A DNA stretch of 64,000 nt from Nymphaea colorata (lineage: Eukaryota > Streptophyta > Magnoliopsida > Nymphaeales > Nymphaeaceae), in the NCBI RefSeq assembly GCF_008831285.2, contig NC_045141.1:9499106-9563105 (forward strand), written 5' to 3'. The stretch's first letter is position 1. The number at the start of each line of letters is the position of its first letter. Positions 50,601 through 63,846 of the stretch are shown in pieces. The notes below the pieces were generated by a model, which saw nothing but the letters and a program-made list of their open reading frames with translations, did not search any database and had not been told where the DNA came from. The position numbers and the translations under genes are program-made.

Positions 50601-50949
50601 CTGGTAGAGGGCTAGTGTGGACTAATGGTTCTTGTAATGTATGATGAGCAGAAGCTCCATTATAGAGCCAATGGATTCTGAAAATGATGGAAATATAACG
50701 ACAAAATGTTTGTATCTGAATAGTTGGGTGCTTATTGGGTAGTGCACTACTGCCGCAAGGCAGATACCATCCCACACGACAATGTGCAGTGAGAACTATG
50801 ATGTGCACTTGTTAGTCCCTTGTGGGGACCCCCTGGTTGTATAGGATAGGTCGAGCTATATGCCAATTATGTATGCAAAAAAAAATTCACTCTTGTACTC
50901 ACACCTCTGTTGCACATGACTTCATCATAATCTAGTGGCAACCCCTACA
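47700..50949 (+). repeat. 5' LTR of the non-autonomous element
   Basis: This is the longer copy; its start is not resolved. It contains about 0.9 kb (about 48480-49400) of GATCCAGACC-rich sequence missing from the 3' copy. It ends CCCCTACA at 50949, three bases before the primer-binding site. Confidence 0.6.
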
Positions 50950-50952
50950 TTG

Positions 50953-50964
50953 TGGTATGAAAGC
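50953..50964 (+). other. Primer-binding site, degenerate tRNA-Met type
   Basis: TGGTATGAAAGC differs from the usual TGGTATCAGAGC at two positions and lies just after the LTR end. Confidence 0.65.
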
Positions 50965-51169
50965 AATCCCTACTACCCTCTGGATGGTGCTCGATCATGG
51001 GTGTGCATCTGCTAGGTAGGCATTTTCAGTAGTCTACCTCAATTGTTGATTTATATCTTTTCAGTATATTTTGAGCTAATGTACAAACTCTAGAAAAGTT
51101 TGGTACTATTAGAATAGTGCAACAGAAGTGTAGTGGTGATAGAATGTACAAGTTTTGAGGACAAACTTT

Positions 51170-51182
51170 AAGGGGGGAAGGA
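51170..51182 (+). other. Polypurine tract
   Basis: AAGGGGGGAAGGA directly precedes the TG of the 3' LTR. The upstream context GTTTTGAGGACAAACTTTAA is like that of plant Ty3/gypsy chromoviruses (TTCGAGGACGAA...). Confidence 0.8.
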
Positions 51183-53947
51183 TGCAACAACCTACTTTTT
51201 CCAAGTATGCCAAGGGGAAAATAGGATAAAATAAGGGGGAGAGAGAGTTGCTTGTGATGGGACAGACACATGCCTGAAGGCCATAGGAGCGTGGGAGTAC
51301 ATTGTTTCTCGTATGACTGAAGGCCATAGGAGCATGGGAGTACATTGTTACTCATATTTTCAAGGTTTTGAGTGATAGGAGGGGGATTTTATGCATATGA
51401 CAAATGACTTAAACTTCTAGGTATCACTGTGGCCTATACGTGGTTTGAATTTTTGAGATTGAAGCATGCATAATTGAAGTTTTGTTGATTCTAATTTTGG
51501 AAGCCTCCTGAGAGTCGTGTGGGTGAGAGGGAAGGCAACAAATGTTAGATTATGTGCTTCAATGACTAAACAAACATGTTTTCGATGAGAATTTGCCCAA
51601 AAATTACTAAGAATTGCAAGATTTGGCAAGTTGGCCAGCTAGTTTTGAGATGTCATTTTTTTAGAAGATTGAGGGCAAGAACATAAACGAGAAAGGAAAA
51701 CTTGAATGTAAATTTGATAAAAGGGAGGAGTAGATTAGTAGATCATTAATGACATGATTAGCAACATTAAGATGGTTAAGCTAACCTTAGTTACCTTCAT
51801 AGTGAGGAATTAAGGTCAACTAATTTTTAGATTAAGTGGGTTAATAATGGATTAAACTTGAATTAAATGTGGTTACATTAGTTAACTTTTGAATTTGGAC
51901 CTACAATGGATTTAGATTAATACTCAGATCCATATATGAATTATGACTCAGATATGAGCCAAGGAAAAAGGATGCATGATTGACTTTATTAAAGGTTTTC
52001 TCGGCCCAAGTTGGCGGGATTTAATGCCAACACTAGTAATGTCTGAAGTGCAATGCAGACTATATGAGATTTGCTTGCATTACATGATGGTGATGTGATT
52101 TGACTGGGGCCCAAGGGACACATGCATTAGTTGTGATTAGGTAGTGATGCAATTTGACTAGTAGCTCAAAAGGACAATAAAATAATTTGATTTGTGACCC
52201 AGAAGGACGCATGATTATAACATGCCCATGATATGATGGCCAAAAGGGCACATATACCTACTATCATTGGGAAGCCCTGCGATTGAAAGGAGTCCCTATG
52301 ATTGAAATGAAGCCCAAAGGAGGCACAATTGACTGTTGTTTTTGATCAGTGAAGTAACTTGGTTTGTTACCCAATGGGGTATGTTTCAATGTGATTATGG
52401 CACAAAATGGGCACAAATATTTGATGTTAATGGCCAAGGGCCAAATTATGAGTTGCCCCATGGAAGGACCACATGATTATTATATGCAGACGATGTCTTG
52501 ATGATTGTGGTTTTGGTGCTTATTGCTTTGACATATCTTTTTATTACAACATTTGAACGAATGTTACATTTTATGACCATGCATAGTTGTTTGTCCTGAG
52601 CATAGACGAGGTGTGCGTAACAGCCAAGGGCCAGAGATCTTGAGAGGATCCTATATCGATTGGAAGCTAGTCGAGCCTACTGTAAATGGGTTGTGTTGTG
52701 GGGCACAGGTCCTTGGATAGCCATAGATGGCACTCGTAGAGCAAGAATGACTGATGGAATTGCAATGAGGGGGATTGATGAAAGTGCTTCCCTTAGGCTA
52801 CTAGCAGGGAACCCACCCCTATCCGCTTGTCAATTGCAAAGTATGGGACGTGCTACTAGAGAGCATTGGTACAATTGTACTCAACCATGTTATTTGGGGT
52901 GATGGCTAGGGTTACCGTTGCCAAGTTCCATCCCAGGTGACATGGATGTCTATTAAGACCATAAACTATGTAGTGGTCTGCCCTAAATACTAATGTACAC
53001 ACTTTCTCCCCACACTTGTTCATGAGATGTGGTTTTGTCTATGTTGGTCTAATGTATTCTATTTAGTCGATGCACTGAGAATATGAGACAGATGGGTGGT
53101 CTAGCAAGAGGACCAGCCCATGCCAAGGGCCTTAATGTGATTTTATGATGACTGGTGGAAGGCCGATGGTGATAACAAGTAATAACTACTAGAGGGCCAG
53201 TATGGACCAATGGTCCTTATGATGTTTTGAGCATGAGCTCCAGCTTAGAGTTAGTGCTTACTGAGAATGATGGAAATGCAAGCCATTGAATGTTTATACT
53301 TGAATGGTTGGATGCTTATTAGGTAGTGCACTACCACTGCAAAGCAGACACCCATTGTACAGTCCAACACCATGATCCGTACTAAGCACTATCTCATGAA
53401 GCACATGCACTTGTTATTTCCTTGCAGGGACCCCCAATCATTGATAGATTCCGAGACTCCAATTTAATCGGTGATGAATTCAAGAGTCAGTCCATACTTA
53501 GTAGTTATATTGGTCATTCTGTATTTTATTGCTTTTTTGGTACTTACCAAGTGGACGATCGAGCTCACAGATCATGGAGCCAATCCTAGTAGTAGAGAGA
53601 GAGAGAGTCTAGGGAAGTGGTATTGCCACCATCTTGCCTTGTCACATTGAACTGGGTGCCCTTTATTATGTATGTGTATGACCCCCAATTGATTGTTGGA
53701 TGTGGTTGTCACATGTATGACACAAATTCTAATGTTTAATAAACTAAATGAATGTTAGAACAAGCATGGTGTTTTATTTCACACAATGTTTCACTATCAT
53801 TACGTTTATGACATAGAGCACCTTATTTGTCTATGATAGGTCGATCTGTATGCCAACTATGTCTGTGAAAAAATTTCTCTCTCGCACTTACAATTCCACT
53901 GCACATCACTTTATCATATCCGAGCAGCATCCCCTAGAGGTATATTG
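51183..53947 (+). repeat. 3' LTR of the non-autonomous element
   Basis: It begins TGCAACAACC just after the polypurine tract and ends near 53947, in the region homologous to the end of the first copy. The exact end and target duplication could not be identified. Confidence 0.65.
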
Positions 53948-56900
53948 TTGTAAAACCAAGAGATTTTCAACCTTACTATCCCTCATCTTAGATCAACAAA
54001 TTGGTGATCTACATGGCCTTTCATAGAGTGCTTCAAAAGGTCTCATCCCAATGCTATCATAATAGTTGTTATTATATGCAAATTCCATTGATTTTACATG
54101 TTTGTCTCATTGTTTCCAACTCAAAACACATGCATGTAGCATGTCCTATAAAGTTTGGATGGTACTCTCACACTACCCATCATTTTGGGGTAGAAAGCTA
54201 TGCTCAGTTTGAGCTTAGTACATAATGTCTTTTGCAGTTGCCCCTAAAACTTAAAGTTAAAATATGGATCTCGATCTACAATAATATACTTCAGTACTCC
54301 ATGCAGTCTCACTATCTTGCTTTTCTACAACTCAACAAAGCTTAGTAATGTATGTCAGATCTTGATTTGTAACAAATGGGACGATTTTGTAAGTCTTTCA
54401 ATAGCCATTCATATAGCATCTCATCGTTTCTAGTATGATATAAACCTATCATGAAGTCCACTGTGATATCCTCACAGTTTGACATAGGAGTATCTATATT
54501 CTGCAGCGAACTACTTGGTTATTGATCTTCTCCTTTGATCTACTTGCAACTTAGGCACCTAACCAATACTTTGTGTTCTCACACTTCATTCCAAGCTACC
54601 AAACATTTTGCTTCATATCCTAAAACATCATCAACCTCTGAGGATGTATGGGAAATTTCGGTTTATGGGCTTGATCTAACCATTGTCTCTTTACCACCTC
54701 ATCTCTCGGGACACGTAATCTTCATTGAAACCATATGGAGCCATTTCATCCTGAGACTATGAGCAATCTCCTTTCTTTCTTTCCTCCATGTTCTTTGCAT
54801 GGTTAGTGTATTATTTTTGTTTCTTAAACAATGGATTCCATATTAATTTTGTCATACGAGGTTGTCATACGTACTTTATTCTCATTGCTTAGATGGAGCT
54901 TCCATGCTATCACATCATGCAATAGCTTCCATAGATAAGTCAAAATGCTATACACTACTAGATGTGCAAGTCTACTCAAAGCATTTGTCATGACATTCAC
55001 CTTTCCTAGGTGGTTAGGTATCTTGAATTCATATCTTTCAAGTACTCTAACCACCTCCTTACTTGATATTCAAGTCATTCTGAAAGAATATGCATTTAGT
55101 GAACACTTCAAATTCTACTTCATATACATAGTGTCTTCTTATCTTCAATCCAAATACAATTGCTCCTAATTCTAAATCATGTGTGGGATTGCCCTTTTCA
55201 TGGTTCTTCAGTTGTGTAGAAGCATAAGTCACCACCTTCCGATGTTGCATCAATATGCTACCATAGCCCGTTCTTGTTGCATCAATGTATACCAAAAATT
55301 CTAAATTCTCAAATGAAAGCATCAATGTAGTTTGAGAGGTAAGCTTATCCTTCAAAGTTTGGAGACTCCTCTCACATTCGTCATCTTAAACAAACTTTAC
55401 TTCGTTTCTTAATAGTTTGATCATGGGCATAGCTATTGTTGAAGAGTCCTATATAAACTTGTGAATCCTACTGGTCCCAAAAACTCCAAACTTCTGCCAC
55501 ATTCCATGGCATCTTCCAGTTTTGCATGAATGACATCTTGATAGGAACTACTGGGACACCATGCTTAGTTATGATGTGGTCAAGAAATTTTTCATGTTCT
55601 ACCTAAAACTCACATTTAAAGTACTTGGCCTACAATGTGTGCTCATAGCGGCTCTCTAGCGCACTCTTCAAATGGTCCCTATGTTTGTTTCACAGTCTAA
55701 ATACATCAAAATGTCATTGATAAAAACAATAAAAGATGAGTCTAAATATTTTCGAAAATGTGGTTCAATAAGTTCATAAATGTCATGGGGCATTGGTAAA
55801 TCCAAAAAGCATGACCTAAAAATCATAGTATCTGTACCTGGTCCAAAAAGCTATCTTGATAACATCTTTCCTCCCACATAAACAACTGGTGATAACTTAT
55901 CCACATATCAATCTTAGAGAATGCCTTAGGAGTTTTGAGCTGATTGAATAAGTCCTCAATTCAAAGAAGAGGATACTTATTCTTAATTGTAACTTGGTTC
56001 AACATGTGGTAGACAATGCATAGACAAATCTACCCGTCTTTCTTTTAACGAACAACCAATGTGCTATCCAAGGTGGCACATTCAGTCATATGAAACCTTT
56101 ATCCAAGAGTTCATTTAGTTGTTTCTTTAACTCTTTTAGCTAGATCAATGCTATATGATATGATGCCTTGGAGAAGCAGGTTGTTCCCGGTATAAACTCT
56201 GTCTTGACCCTACTTATTATGTACGAAGCAAACCTAACAACTCCTTAGGGAACAGAAGATGCTCATTTAAAACTGCTACATTTTTTAATTTCAAAGGCAT
56301 AGATACACTTGCTAAGACAATGACTACAAAAGTGACATTTTCCTTTTTTAATATACATTGTTTTGTTTTAATGGTAGATATTACAATTTTCTTAGTTTGC
56401 CTAACTTTCTAAGCTTGAAATTCCATAGGCAGCTTGAAATTCCATAATGTACATGAAACCAATTCATGCCCAAAATCACATTGCACTCACCTAGGCTTAC
56501 AAACACCAGCCATCCAGACAAGTGATGCTCATGAATCACTATATCTACATCTAGCGAGTACTAACTACAAGAGTTTTGAACATTCATAGCACTGACCAAT
56601 TTCAAAATGTATTAACATTGATGTAATTGGTATGCCTAGTGAAGATGTAAACTAATTGTAAATGAAAGAATGTGTCATTCTTGTATCAAACAACACTTTG
56701 CTATGTGAGAACCTACAAGTAAAGTACCTTTGATAAGATCATGGGCTTGCAGCTCCTCCATAGTAGTCACAAACACTCATCCATGAGCCTTTATTACTCC
56801 AAAAGGGCCCATCATAGGATCTTCAATTCTTTTTCTCTCAGTTACGCATAATTTTTGATGAAGTGCCCCATCTGTTTAAACTGTCGACGTGCTCCCAATC

Positions 56901-58160
56901 TCCCTATAATATGGTCTTCCTTGATGCATCCATGAGCAAGTGGGACATCTAAGTGGAGGTGCTGAGGTCACCGCTGCCCTCGACATGGTGTCACTCCTTA
57001 TAGGCCAATTCTGCTTGTGAGATTGGTCGTCCCACTTCCCTTGAGACTTTTCCTTTCCCATGAAGCCACTACACATAAGACTAAACTCGACCGCCTTTCA
57101 TTGGTTGGCTCGATCATTTATGGCGTTTTTTCTGTGTCTAAGCTCAGTCTTCTTCCATGCACCTTGCCATGGTGACAACCTCATTCAAGTCACAAGGTTT
57201 TTTTGCCATCACCCTACTTCATAAACCATCTCGTAGCCCATGCACAAACTTATTAGTTTGCGCTTGATCAGTGGTGTAAACATGTGGGCAATGCACTTGT
57301 AGGTGTTAAAATTCAAGAAATTCCCCTAGGCCCATGTGGTTTTGTTGCAATTCTTGGCTCTTTTTTTCTTGAAAAGAAGTTTTTGGAGAAGGCCACTCGA
57401 AACTGCTCCAACAGGATTTGTTGTTGATTTGCAAAAGATTTGTCCAAGTTGATTGCCATCATCTATTTGCATCACCCTTCAGTAGGTACATGCCATAATT
57501 CACCTTGGTTTCTTCAAGCATGCTAAGGAGCTCAAAGATAATGTCCACTTCATGAACCCATTGTGTTGCTCATCTGAATTGTCATGTCCCATAAGAAGAG
57601 GTGACTTCATTGTCATGAATTTCTGATATGATATTGGAACCAAAGTATGCTTAGGTGGCTCACTGGCCTCTCCAGCGATTGGTCCTTGACTTCTCTGGTT
57701 GCTCACCATCATCTGGATCAAGGAACTCAGTCTGCTGAGCTGTCAGCAACAGTCTGCTGATCTGCTAGTGGGGTTTAGGCACCCACATTGATATGGGAGT
57801 CTGCTTCCTTGCTGCTCAACCCTCTAAAGGGGTGTGTGTATTAGAATGAGTCAAACTGGTCTCTCTTTTTTATCTCATTAGACAAACCACTTGGCTTCTT
57901 TTTCGTCCACTGATATTCCATGTGTAAATGCAACAAGCTTAATTCACTTTACTAAGCCTATGACAACACTCTTAAGTAAAACAAAAGATTCAAATATAAG
58001 ATAATCTCAAAGAGACATAATCCATCATATCCACAACTGATGGAACACATCTACACTACTATGCTCAATGGTATCAAATAGGTCTTACTTAAGTGGTGCA
58101 TACCTATGCAGGTGAGCTTCGTAGATGACTTATGCTCACTTCCACATGAGATTTTTATAC
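53948..58160 (-). pseudogene. Decayed Ty3/gypsy polyprotein (gag, protease, RT, RNase H, integrase)
   Basis: From right to left, a Gag region has K-F-V-H-G-L-R near 57250 and a degenerate zinc knuckle Q-F-K-Q-M-G-H-F near 56880. The protease is V-L-F-D-T-R-M-T-H-S-F-I near 56680, where D-S/T-G is expected. RT shows Q-L-N-E-L-L-D-K-G-F near 56115 and V-T-I-K-N-K-Y-P-L near 55985. It continues with F-S-K-I-D and V-F-I-N-D-I-L near 55710 (usual V-F-I-D-D-I-L). RNase H reads [11 protein letters not shown] near 55290 and [28 protein letters not shown] block lies near 55000. Integrase shows V-R-C-L-S-C-K, I-V-R-L-H-G-V and D-R-D-P. RT before integrase proves gypsy. The block style fits chromoviruses. 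It is full of stops and shifts, and the 3' end meets an unrelated LTR. Confidence 0.85.
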
Positions 58161-58163
58161 CTT

Positions 58164-58176
58164 GAGTGTGATACCA
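58164..58176 (-). other. Primer-binding site of the gypsy element (degenerate)
   Basis: The plus strand reads GAGTGTGATACCA, whose reverse complement TGGTATCACACTC resembles the tRNA-Met-type site TGGTATCAGAGC. It lies between the start of gag and the LTR at 58181. Confidence 0.6.
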
Positions 58177-58180
58177 AAAC

Positions 58181-58910
58181 TATCATTCCCAAATGTTGAC
58201 TTTTGTTTCTTTTTTCTTTTCAAACCAAAACACTGGACATCAGGTTTGTGACAAGCATAACAATCAAAGCATTAGCAAAAATTTTGAAATAAGAGCAAGA
58301 GCCAAACATTTCATTTATGCACACAAAATTCGTTCATACAAAATAATTTTACATGATTATAAATGATGCTAGAACAACATAGTAATGTTTACAAAAGAAT
58401 GACATCCCTCGACTACCAAGAATAAGACAATACACAAACTTCTTAGTAAGATGCGAGTTGCACCCTCTAAGCAACCAATCAACGCGCAACCAAGTTTTTT
58501 GGATCTTGCAAAAGAGAAATTATAGAAAGCTAAGCCTTCACATCATGACAAAAAATTGGATAAATAGTAAGGGTACTAAAACATGCCAAAAAGGATAAAA
58601 TTATATCAAGACAATCCTATGCAAGGTACTCTATACTATTGGAAAGAAGCAATCAAAATTTTCCTCCTCACAAGGCTTACACATCCTAGGGTCGGTTCAG
58701 CTACCTCAATATGATAAAACTCAATAATACAAACAGGTGGTGATCATGTGGAAGCTCTATGTCATCACCTATAAGTTCTTACCTTAATCATTACCCAACC
58801 CACTTATGAACTTGTCACGTTTCTATTTTTTTAATTAACAGTTTGTGGGTGCAACATCAGTGCATGCACACTACAAACAACCTAAAGCAAGGAGAAGACC
58901 TCCATGGTGG
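58181..58910 (-). repeat. 5' LTR of the gypsy element, interrupted at 58910
   Basis: This sequence next to the primer-binding site resembles the first part of the solo LTR at 18657-21679. It matches TATCATTCCCAA to TGTCACACCCCAAC, CTAAGCCTTCACA to CTTAGTCTTCACA, and later GGGTGCAA...CC..GGTGG. At 58911 the resemblance stops and a CACTA-like end begins. Where the LTR resumes was not determined. Confidence 0.55.
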
Positions 58911-58990
58911 CACTACACCAAATGGTCAATTTAGGAACGGCTCATTAGGGCCGGTTTAAAAACTGATTCCTAAATGTTGCGTTAATGTAT
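58911..58990 (+). mobile_element. CACTA (En/Spm)-like terminus
   Basis: CACTACACCAAATGGTCAAT followed by TTTAGGAACGGCTCATTAGG is typical of CACTA ends, with a CACTACACCAAA terminus and subterminal GGAACGG/GGGCCGG words. It begins exactly where the surrounding LTR loses similarity to its relative at 18657. The other end was not found, so the element's extent is unknown. Confidence 0.55.
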
Positions 58991-61900
58991 AAAAGGTGAG
59001 CATTTGAGAGACTTCTCACAGCACACACCTAATGGGTCTCCTGGGCATTCAAGACTCAGTCCATTCCTGCAAGCGCCCTTCTACTCACCCCTATCACTAT
59101 GGCAGCATTCACTATCATCAACTCTCCACCACAACCAGCCCTGCTACCATGGGAAGGAGGAGAATACATGATATATGCATCTCTGTCATTGCTTGCCAGA
59201 TCCATCACCATGTGTGTTGCAATCGATCAGCCTCTCCATCTTCCTATTGCTCAGACCACCACAAAAAACGTCAAGTTCTGCCATGAGAAGGAGGAGGAAG
59301 AAGAAGAGAGGCAGAGACAAAGATAACTTACACAAGAAGAGGAAAAGAAGGAGATAGATTATCTCACGGTTAAGAAGATAAATTTCCTTTGAATGTATTT
59401 CAATCTCATCTATGTTCTATCTAGAAAATCCCTAAATTTCTCTCTCTCTCCCTATCTAGTATTTCTCCTTTTCCCTGCATCTCACTGACGGCATCTCACA
59501 TGTTGCTTGTCGCATGACCAATCAATTCATTATCTCCAAGTTCAGAAAACATAAAATGAGAAGAATCTAGCTGGTCCAGATCACAAACAAGGTGCACATG
59601 TTTCTTGATATTAATAGTGCACAATTAGAATTAATTGACTTTTCCTTCAATTAATGATTTGATAAGTTTCATTCAATTGAGCAATACATGATCAGCTCTC
59701 TCCCTCTCTCTCTCTACCTCTCCCCTTCAACCTGATTGGGTGAACTTGAAGCCGAAGGACTTCTATGAGAAAATTATTCTATTTGGATCACTTCCTCTCT
59801 TTTTTTTTCTTGTTCATCCTATAGCAGCAGCAGCAGTGGAGGCTTTAGTTCAAGGCTATGAAGAGAGTGTGGTGGCTTGAGTTGAAGCTGCTAAGGTTTT
59901 GATGCAAGGAGGTTTCTAGTTTTGTTTGCCTATGCTATTTTTACCATTCACACATAGGAAAGAGACTTAAGCTGCTAAAATTGTGGATGCTACTGAAAGA
60001 CCCATTGTTTTCTTGCATGTCTTACACTTCCCCTTCCTCTATTGTTATTAGAAAAAAAAATTGCAAAAGAAATGACGTAGAACCAGAGGCCTGTTAATTT
60101 GAATTGGACTAATTTCTAGTTTGTTGTGTTGTTCACATTCTTTTTCCCAAAATTTTATTCATTATGCTTCTTATATTTTTAAAGTCTTCTCCTTATCTGT
60201 TTTATATGTCTAAATTTGACACATGTATATTTTTAAATCAATTATGCTGTCACTCATGTGGGCATTATGTGCATTACATGAACCATTATATGCTACTTTT
60301 GACAATTTACATGTGCACATTTTCAAGTCATAAGTGTATTTTATCCATATAGAAGGGATAAATTTGTCATGTACATACAATATCTAATTTGAAATTAAGT
60401 TATTGAACCAAGTTCTGCATACTCTTTCAATTAGTATACATAACTGGGATAAGGTTTTCTGGACAAAAAGGACCATACTTTTTAAGTTCTTAATTTCTCA
60501 TATGCAATGTTGTTTTTCACAAAATTGAAAGGTATGTATATAGAGAAATCACAGAGATAGTTTTAAAGGATGCATGAGGACTACTGCAGCACTCTCTGTA
60601 CAGTCAACTTTTCACTATGGAGAGCCTATCAAATGTATCCTTTTTTAACTTCACTACTCATTGATATACTATTAACCCGCTTCTCTTTCCCTTTTTGCGT
60701 CTTTGTGTTAAGTAGCAGGCCATTTGTAAGTGAAATCATTGAATGATTGAGGCTAATGTTCTTGTTTCATTTGTAAATATGGTATTGCTTTCTTAAATAT
60801 TCATCTAATCTAGCAGTTATATCAGGTGATTGATGAAGGAGAAGCTAGCAGTTATATAAGTAAGGTAAAATGTGATGTCTTGTGGACAGTCATGTTTCCT
60901 ATTTTGATATAGATAAGGTGGTTGCTTTTCTTACAAGCTAAAGTCATATGCCTGAAATATACCCATAAAAGAAATTTCTCTTTTTCTTTATATTTTAAAT
61001 GAAATTTCAAATATGGGCTTGAGTTCTCCATTGATGTAGGTGTAGGTGTATTACATATGCTAGTAGTGATATCTGATCTTAAAATAAAAATAAAAATATT
61101 CATATGCTTGGCTGTGCTTCAATGTGTGATTGTGAGTAGGGCAGCAAGTTAGTTTTGATAAAGATGCTTCGGTATTGAGCTTTCCACCTTCTTCATTTTC
61201 AATGCCTTAAGCCTGACACTTTTAGCCAGGTAGATTTATCATTTTTAGGCTAAATTATATATGTTATATATATAATACTAAAGATTGAGATTAATTTACC
61301 TAATAATGTTTTCCTAGGAGAGCCTACTATATGCATGCCCTTTTCAAAGATAAAAACTCCTTAAGGATGACATGCTACCCAGAAATGACTCATCCTCACC
61401 CTAACTTATTTGGAATTTTGGGTTCTGGTTCTCCTAAGTAGGTAGACTGTCTTATTATGGAAAAATAGTTTTTTTTCGCCAAACAACACCCTCTAATGGC
61501 ACACACGTAAATGAATGAAATAAAATTGATCACCTAGAATTGAATATCTTAGGATTTCGAATTCTTAGTTTTTCCATATACCAGATATGCCTACATACGT
61601 GGACAAAAAGCCCATAGTATGTGGCATAGACTCCCCCACATGGAGTTCTAAAAGAGTAAGTGTCTTCGTTCTCCTTCATCACTCACCAACATACCGGGCT
61701 AATGCCTCAATACGGGTGAGGGAGGGCCAATACCTACCTCCAGTAGGTTGGTCCAGCCATTGAATCTCCTTAAGCTAACGCAAATAGAGAGTATTCCGTG
61801 ATGTGATGACCAAGTCATATAGGTAAGGAGAAATTTTTAAATATTCCATCACATGCACAAAAAGTTGGCTCTAATGCAATGTAGCCTAAGATATGGGTTA

Positions 61901-62171
61901 AAATAAAAAAGAAAAGCAAACATAGTATCAAACAACTCCTAAATTGATAGAGGTAATATGTGAGCATAGAAACTCTATCTCAATTCTAAGTATTAATGCA
62001 CATTAGAAAGATATAACATCAAATGAAGATACTTAGATGGCTCTAAGGGTGAGGTGACGTCTAAAACTTATAAGAGTGGAACACTTTTGTCTAGTCAAAT
62101 AGTGATAGGTCACATTACAGTCACCACTTTTGTTTATATGTAAAATTTTTATCCAACCTGACATGCATATC
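58991..62171. other. Intergenic DNA, unassigned
   Basis: Part may be CACTA interior or the rest of the gypsy LTR. A TATAAAAGG word at about 58988 precedes short open frames up to 84 codons, and a GAAGAAGAG-rich stretch lies at about 59280-59360. Neither resembles a known protein. A short (GCA)n at 59825 opens a small frame of no clear identity. Confidence 0.35.
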
Positions 62172-62579
62172 TGTTATCACCTCAAATTTTTCAAAAGAGA
62201 CTATTATTTTATTATTTAGATTTAAATTTTAGACCCAAAACAAATTTGTGACTATTTGATCCAAAATGAATTTCTAAACGATTGTCCAAACCCAAACACA
62301 AAATTCAAATTCAAAACCCAACCTTAGATGCAAATTATCAGATCCAAATTAGATCCAAATTATCAGATCCAAATTAGATCCAAAATCCAAGTTTAGATCC
62401 AAATTGAGAATTCCAAACTCAAATTCCAAAGCCAAATTCAAGTTTTGAATTTTGGCTCCAAAACTCTTCCCTCTTGAATTCAAATTTTGAATTTTGGCTC
62501 CAAAAAAATTTGAAATTCACATGAAAATCTTGTCAAATTAAAAAAAATTCAAATTTTGAGTTTTGGCTTCAAAACTCTC

Positions 62580-62587
62580 TATAAATA
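62580..62587 (+). promoter_or_regulatory. TATA box of the LTR promoter
   Basis: TATAAATA lies about 410 bp into the LTR, upstream of a CCCCCACAATCC leader, the usual layout of an LTR promoter. The homologous place in the sister LTR holds a duplicated box. Confidence 0.65.
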
Positions 62588-63717
62588 CCCCCACAATCCT
62601 CCCTCTTGAGAATGGGCTAACTTATGGAGGATTTCTAATACTTGTTCACTTGAAGATTTGCCTCTCTTTCCATTTATCTCTTCTTCTCTTTTTTTTTTGC
62701 TTCTCCAACCTTGGGAGCAAGCATCTCCAAGTTCAAACTCGCTTCATCCGAGGTGATCCTTGAATCATTCAAAAGAGGAGGCTCATCTATATCCGAGGTA
62801 TGTAATCCTCCATCTTCACTTTCTATTTTCCTCTTGTCACCTCCCCATGGCCATGCAAGAAAGCTCAAATGATTTCTTATCTGGAATCGAGAGTTATATT
62901 TTGAGTGCACCGGGAGTATGAGCAAAGCGGAATAAATTCAATTTCTTCATTTATTTTCAAAATATGCTTGTAATGTTGCTTCATTCATCATTCATGCTTG
63001 AAATGATGCTCATGAATGATGTTCTAATTTTCCTTAATTATTGAACAAATGTACGGTGAGAATGAGTGCTTGGGGTTGAGATTTCTTCATTCTTGTATTG
63101 ATTTTTGAGGTTGGGACTTGTCAAACCTCAGAAAGCCCTTTACAAATTTGTATATGTTAAAGTGCATCTTCATGTCATGTTCACGCTTAGTTTATTTTTT
63201 GATCACCCGATTAGGAACCCCAATGAGTGCTTCGTCATTCCCTATTTCATGAGTATTTGATTTTCTTCCATACCCAATAGTGGAAGAAATGTATTTTCTT
63301 CTAGCAAATAATATGATTTTCTGTTCATATTTGGAAGCATGTTTTCCAAAAGATTTTCAAAACCAAATACCCTCTCTAATGCGGCCTTGGAGACTTAACT
63401 TAGGCTCTTGCAAGAGCCCAAATTTCCCTCTAGCCTACATCAAAAAATTGAAGTTGGCTATTTTTAATTCATTTCTTGATTTTAATACTCATGAAAACAT
63501 ATGTGTATATACATGTTATATACATATACGTGCACATGAATATCTTTCTTTGTCATTCTCACTTTATGATTTAACATATTTTTACAAACTCTCATATAAG
63601 TATATATGAATATATATACGTGTATTCAATTTTAAAATCTCTCTCTCTTTCTAAAATGATCTTTTCTCTACTTGATTTAAACCTCATTTTCATAACCTTT
63701 CATATATGTATATATAC

Positions 63718-63846
<129 letters not shown>

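Larger units (their letters stand above)
47700..53947 (+). mobile_element. Non-autonomous LTR retrotransposon with large LTRs and about 230 bp internal DNA
   Basis: Two direct LTR copies share the same order of blocks. GAGAGAGAGTTGCT is at 47805 and 51240, GTTTGAATTTTTGAGATTG at 48030 and 51440. GGCCAAGGGCCAAATT follows at 49860 and 52433, GAGAGGATCCTATA at 50072 and 52639, and GATAGGTCG at 50842 and 53837. Between them are a primer-binding-site-like TGGTATGAAAGC (50953) and a polypurine tract (51170-51182). No gag or pol lies inside, so movement would need proteins from elsewhere (LARD/TRIM-like, or an internally deleted gypsy copy). LTR divergence is obvious, so it is old. Confidence 0.75.

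Noticed and set aside
59032-59357. Open frames of 60-84 codons downstream of a TATAAAAGG word
   Set aside because: His/Ser- or Glu/Lys-rich random-looking peptides with no domain; the TATA word alone is weak evidence.
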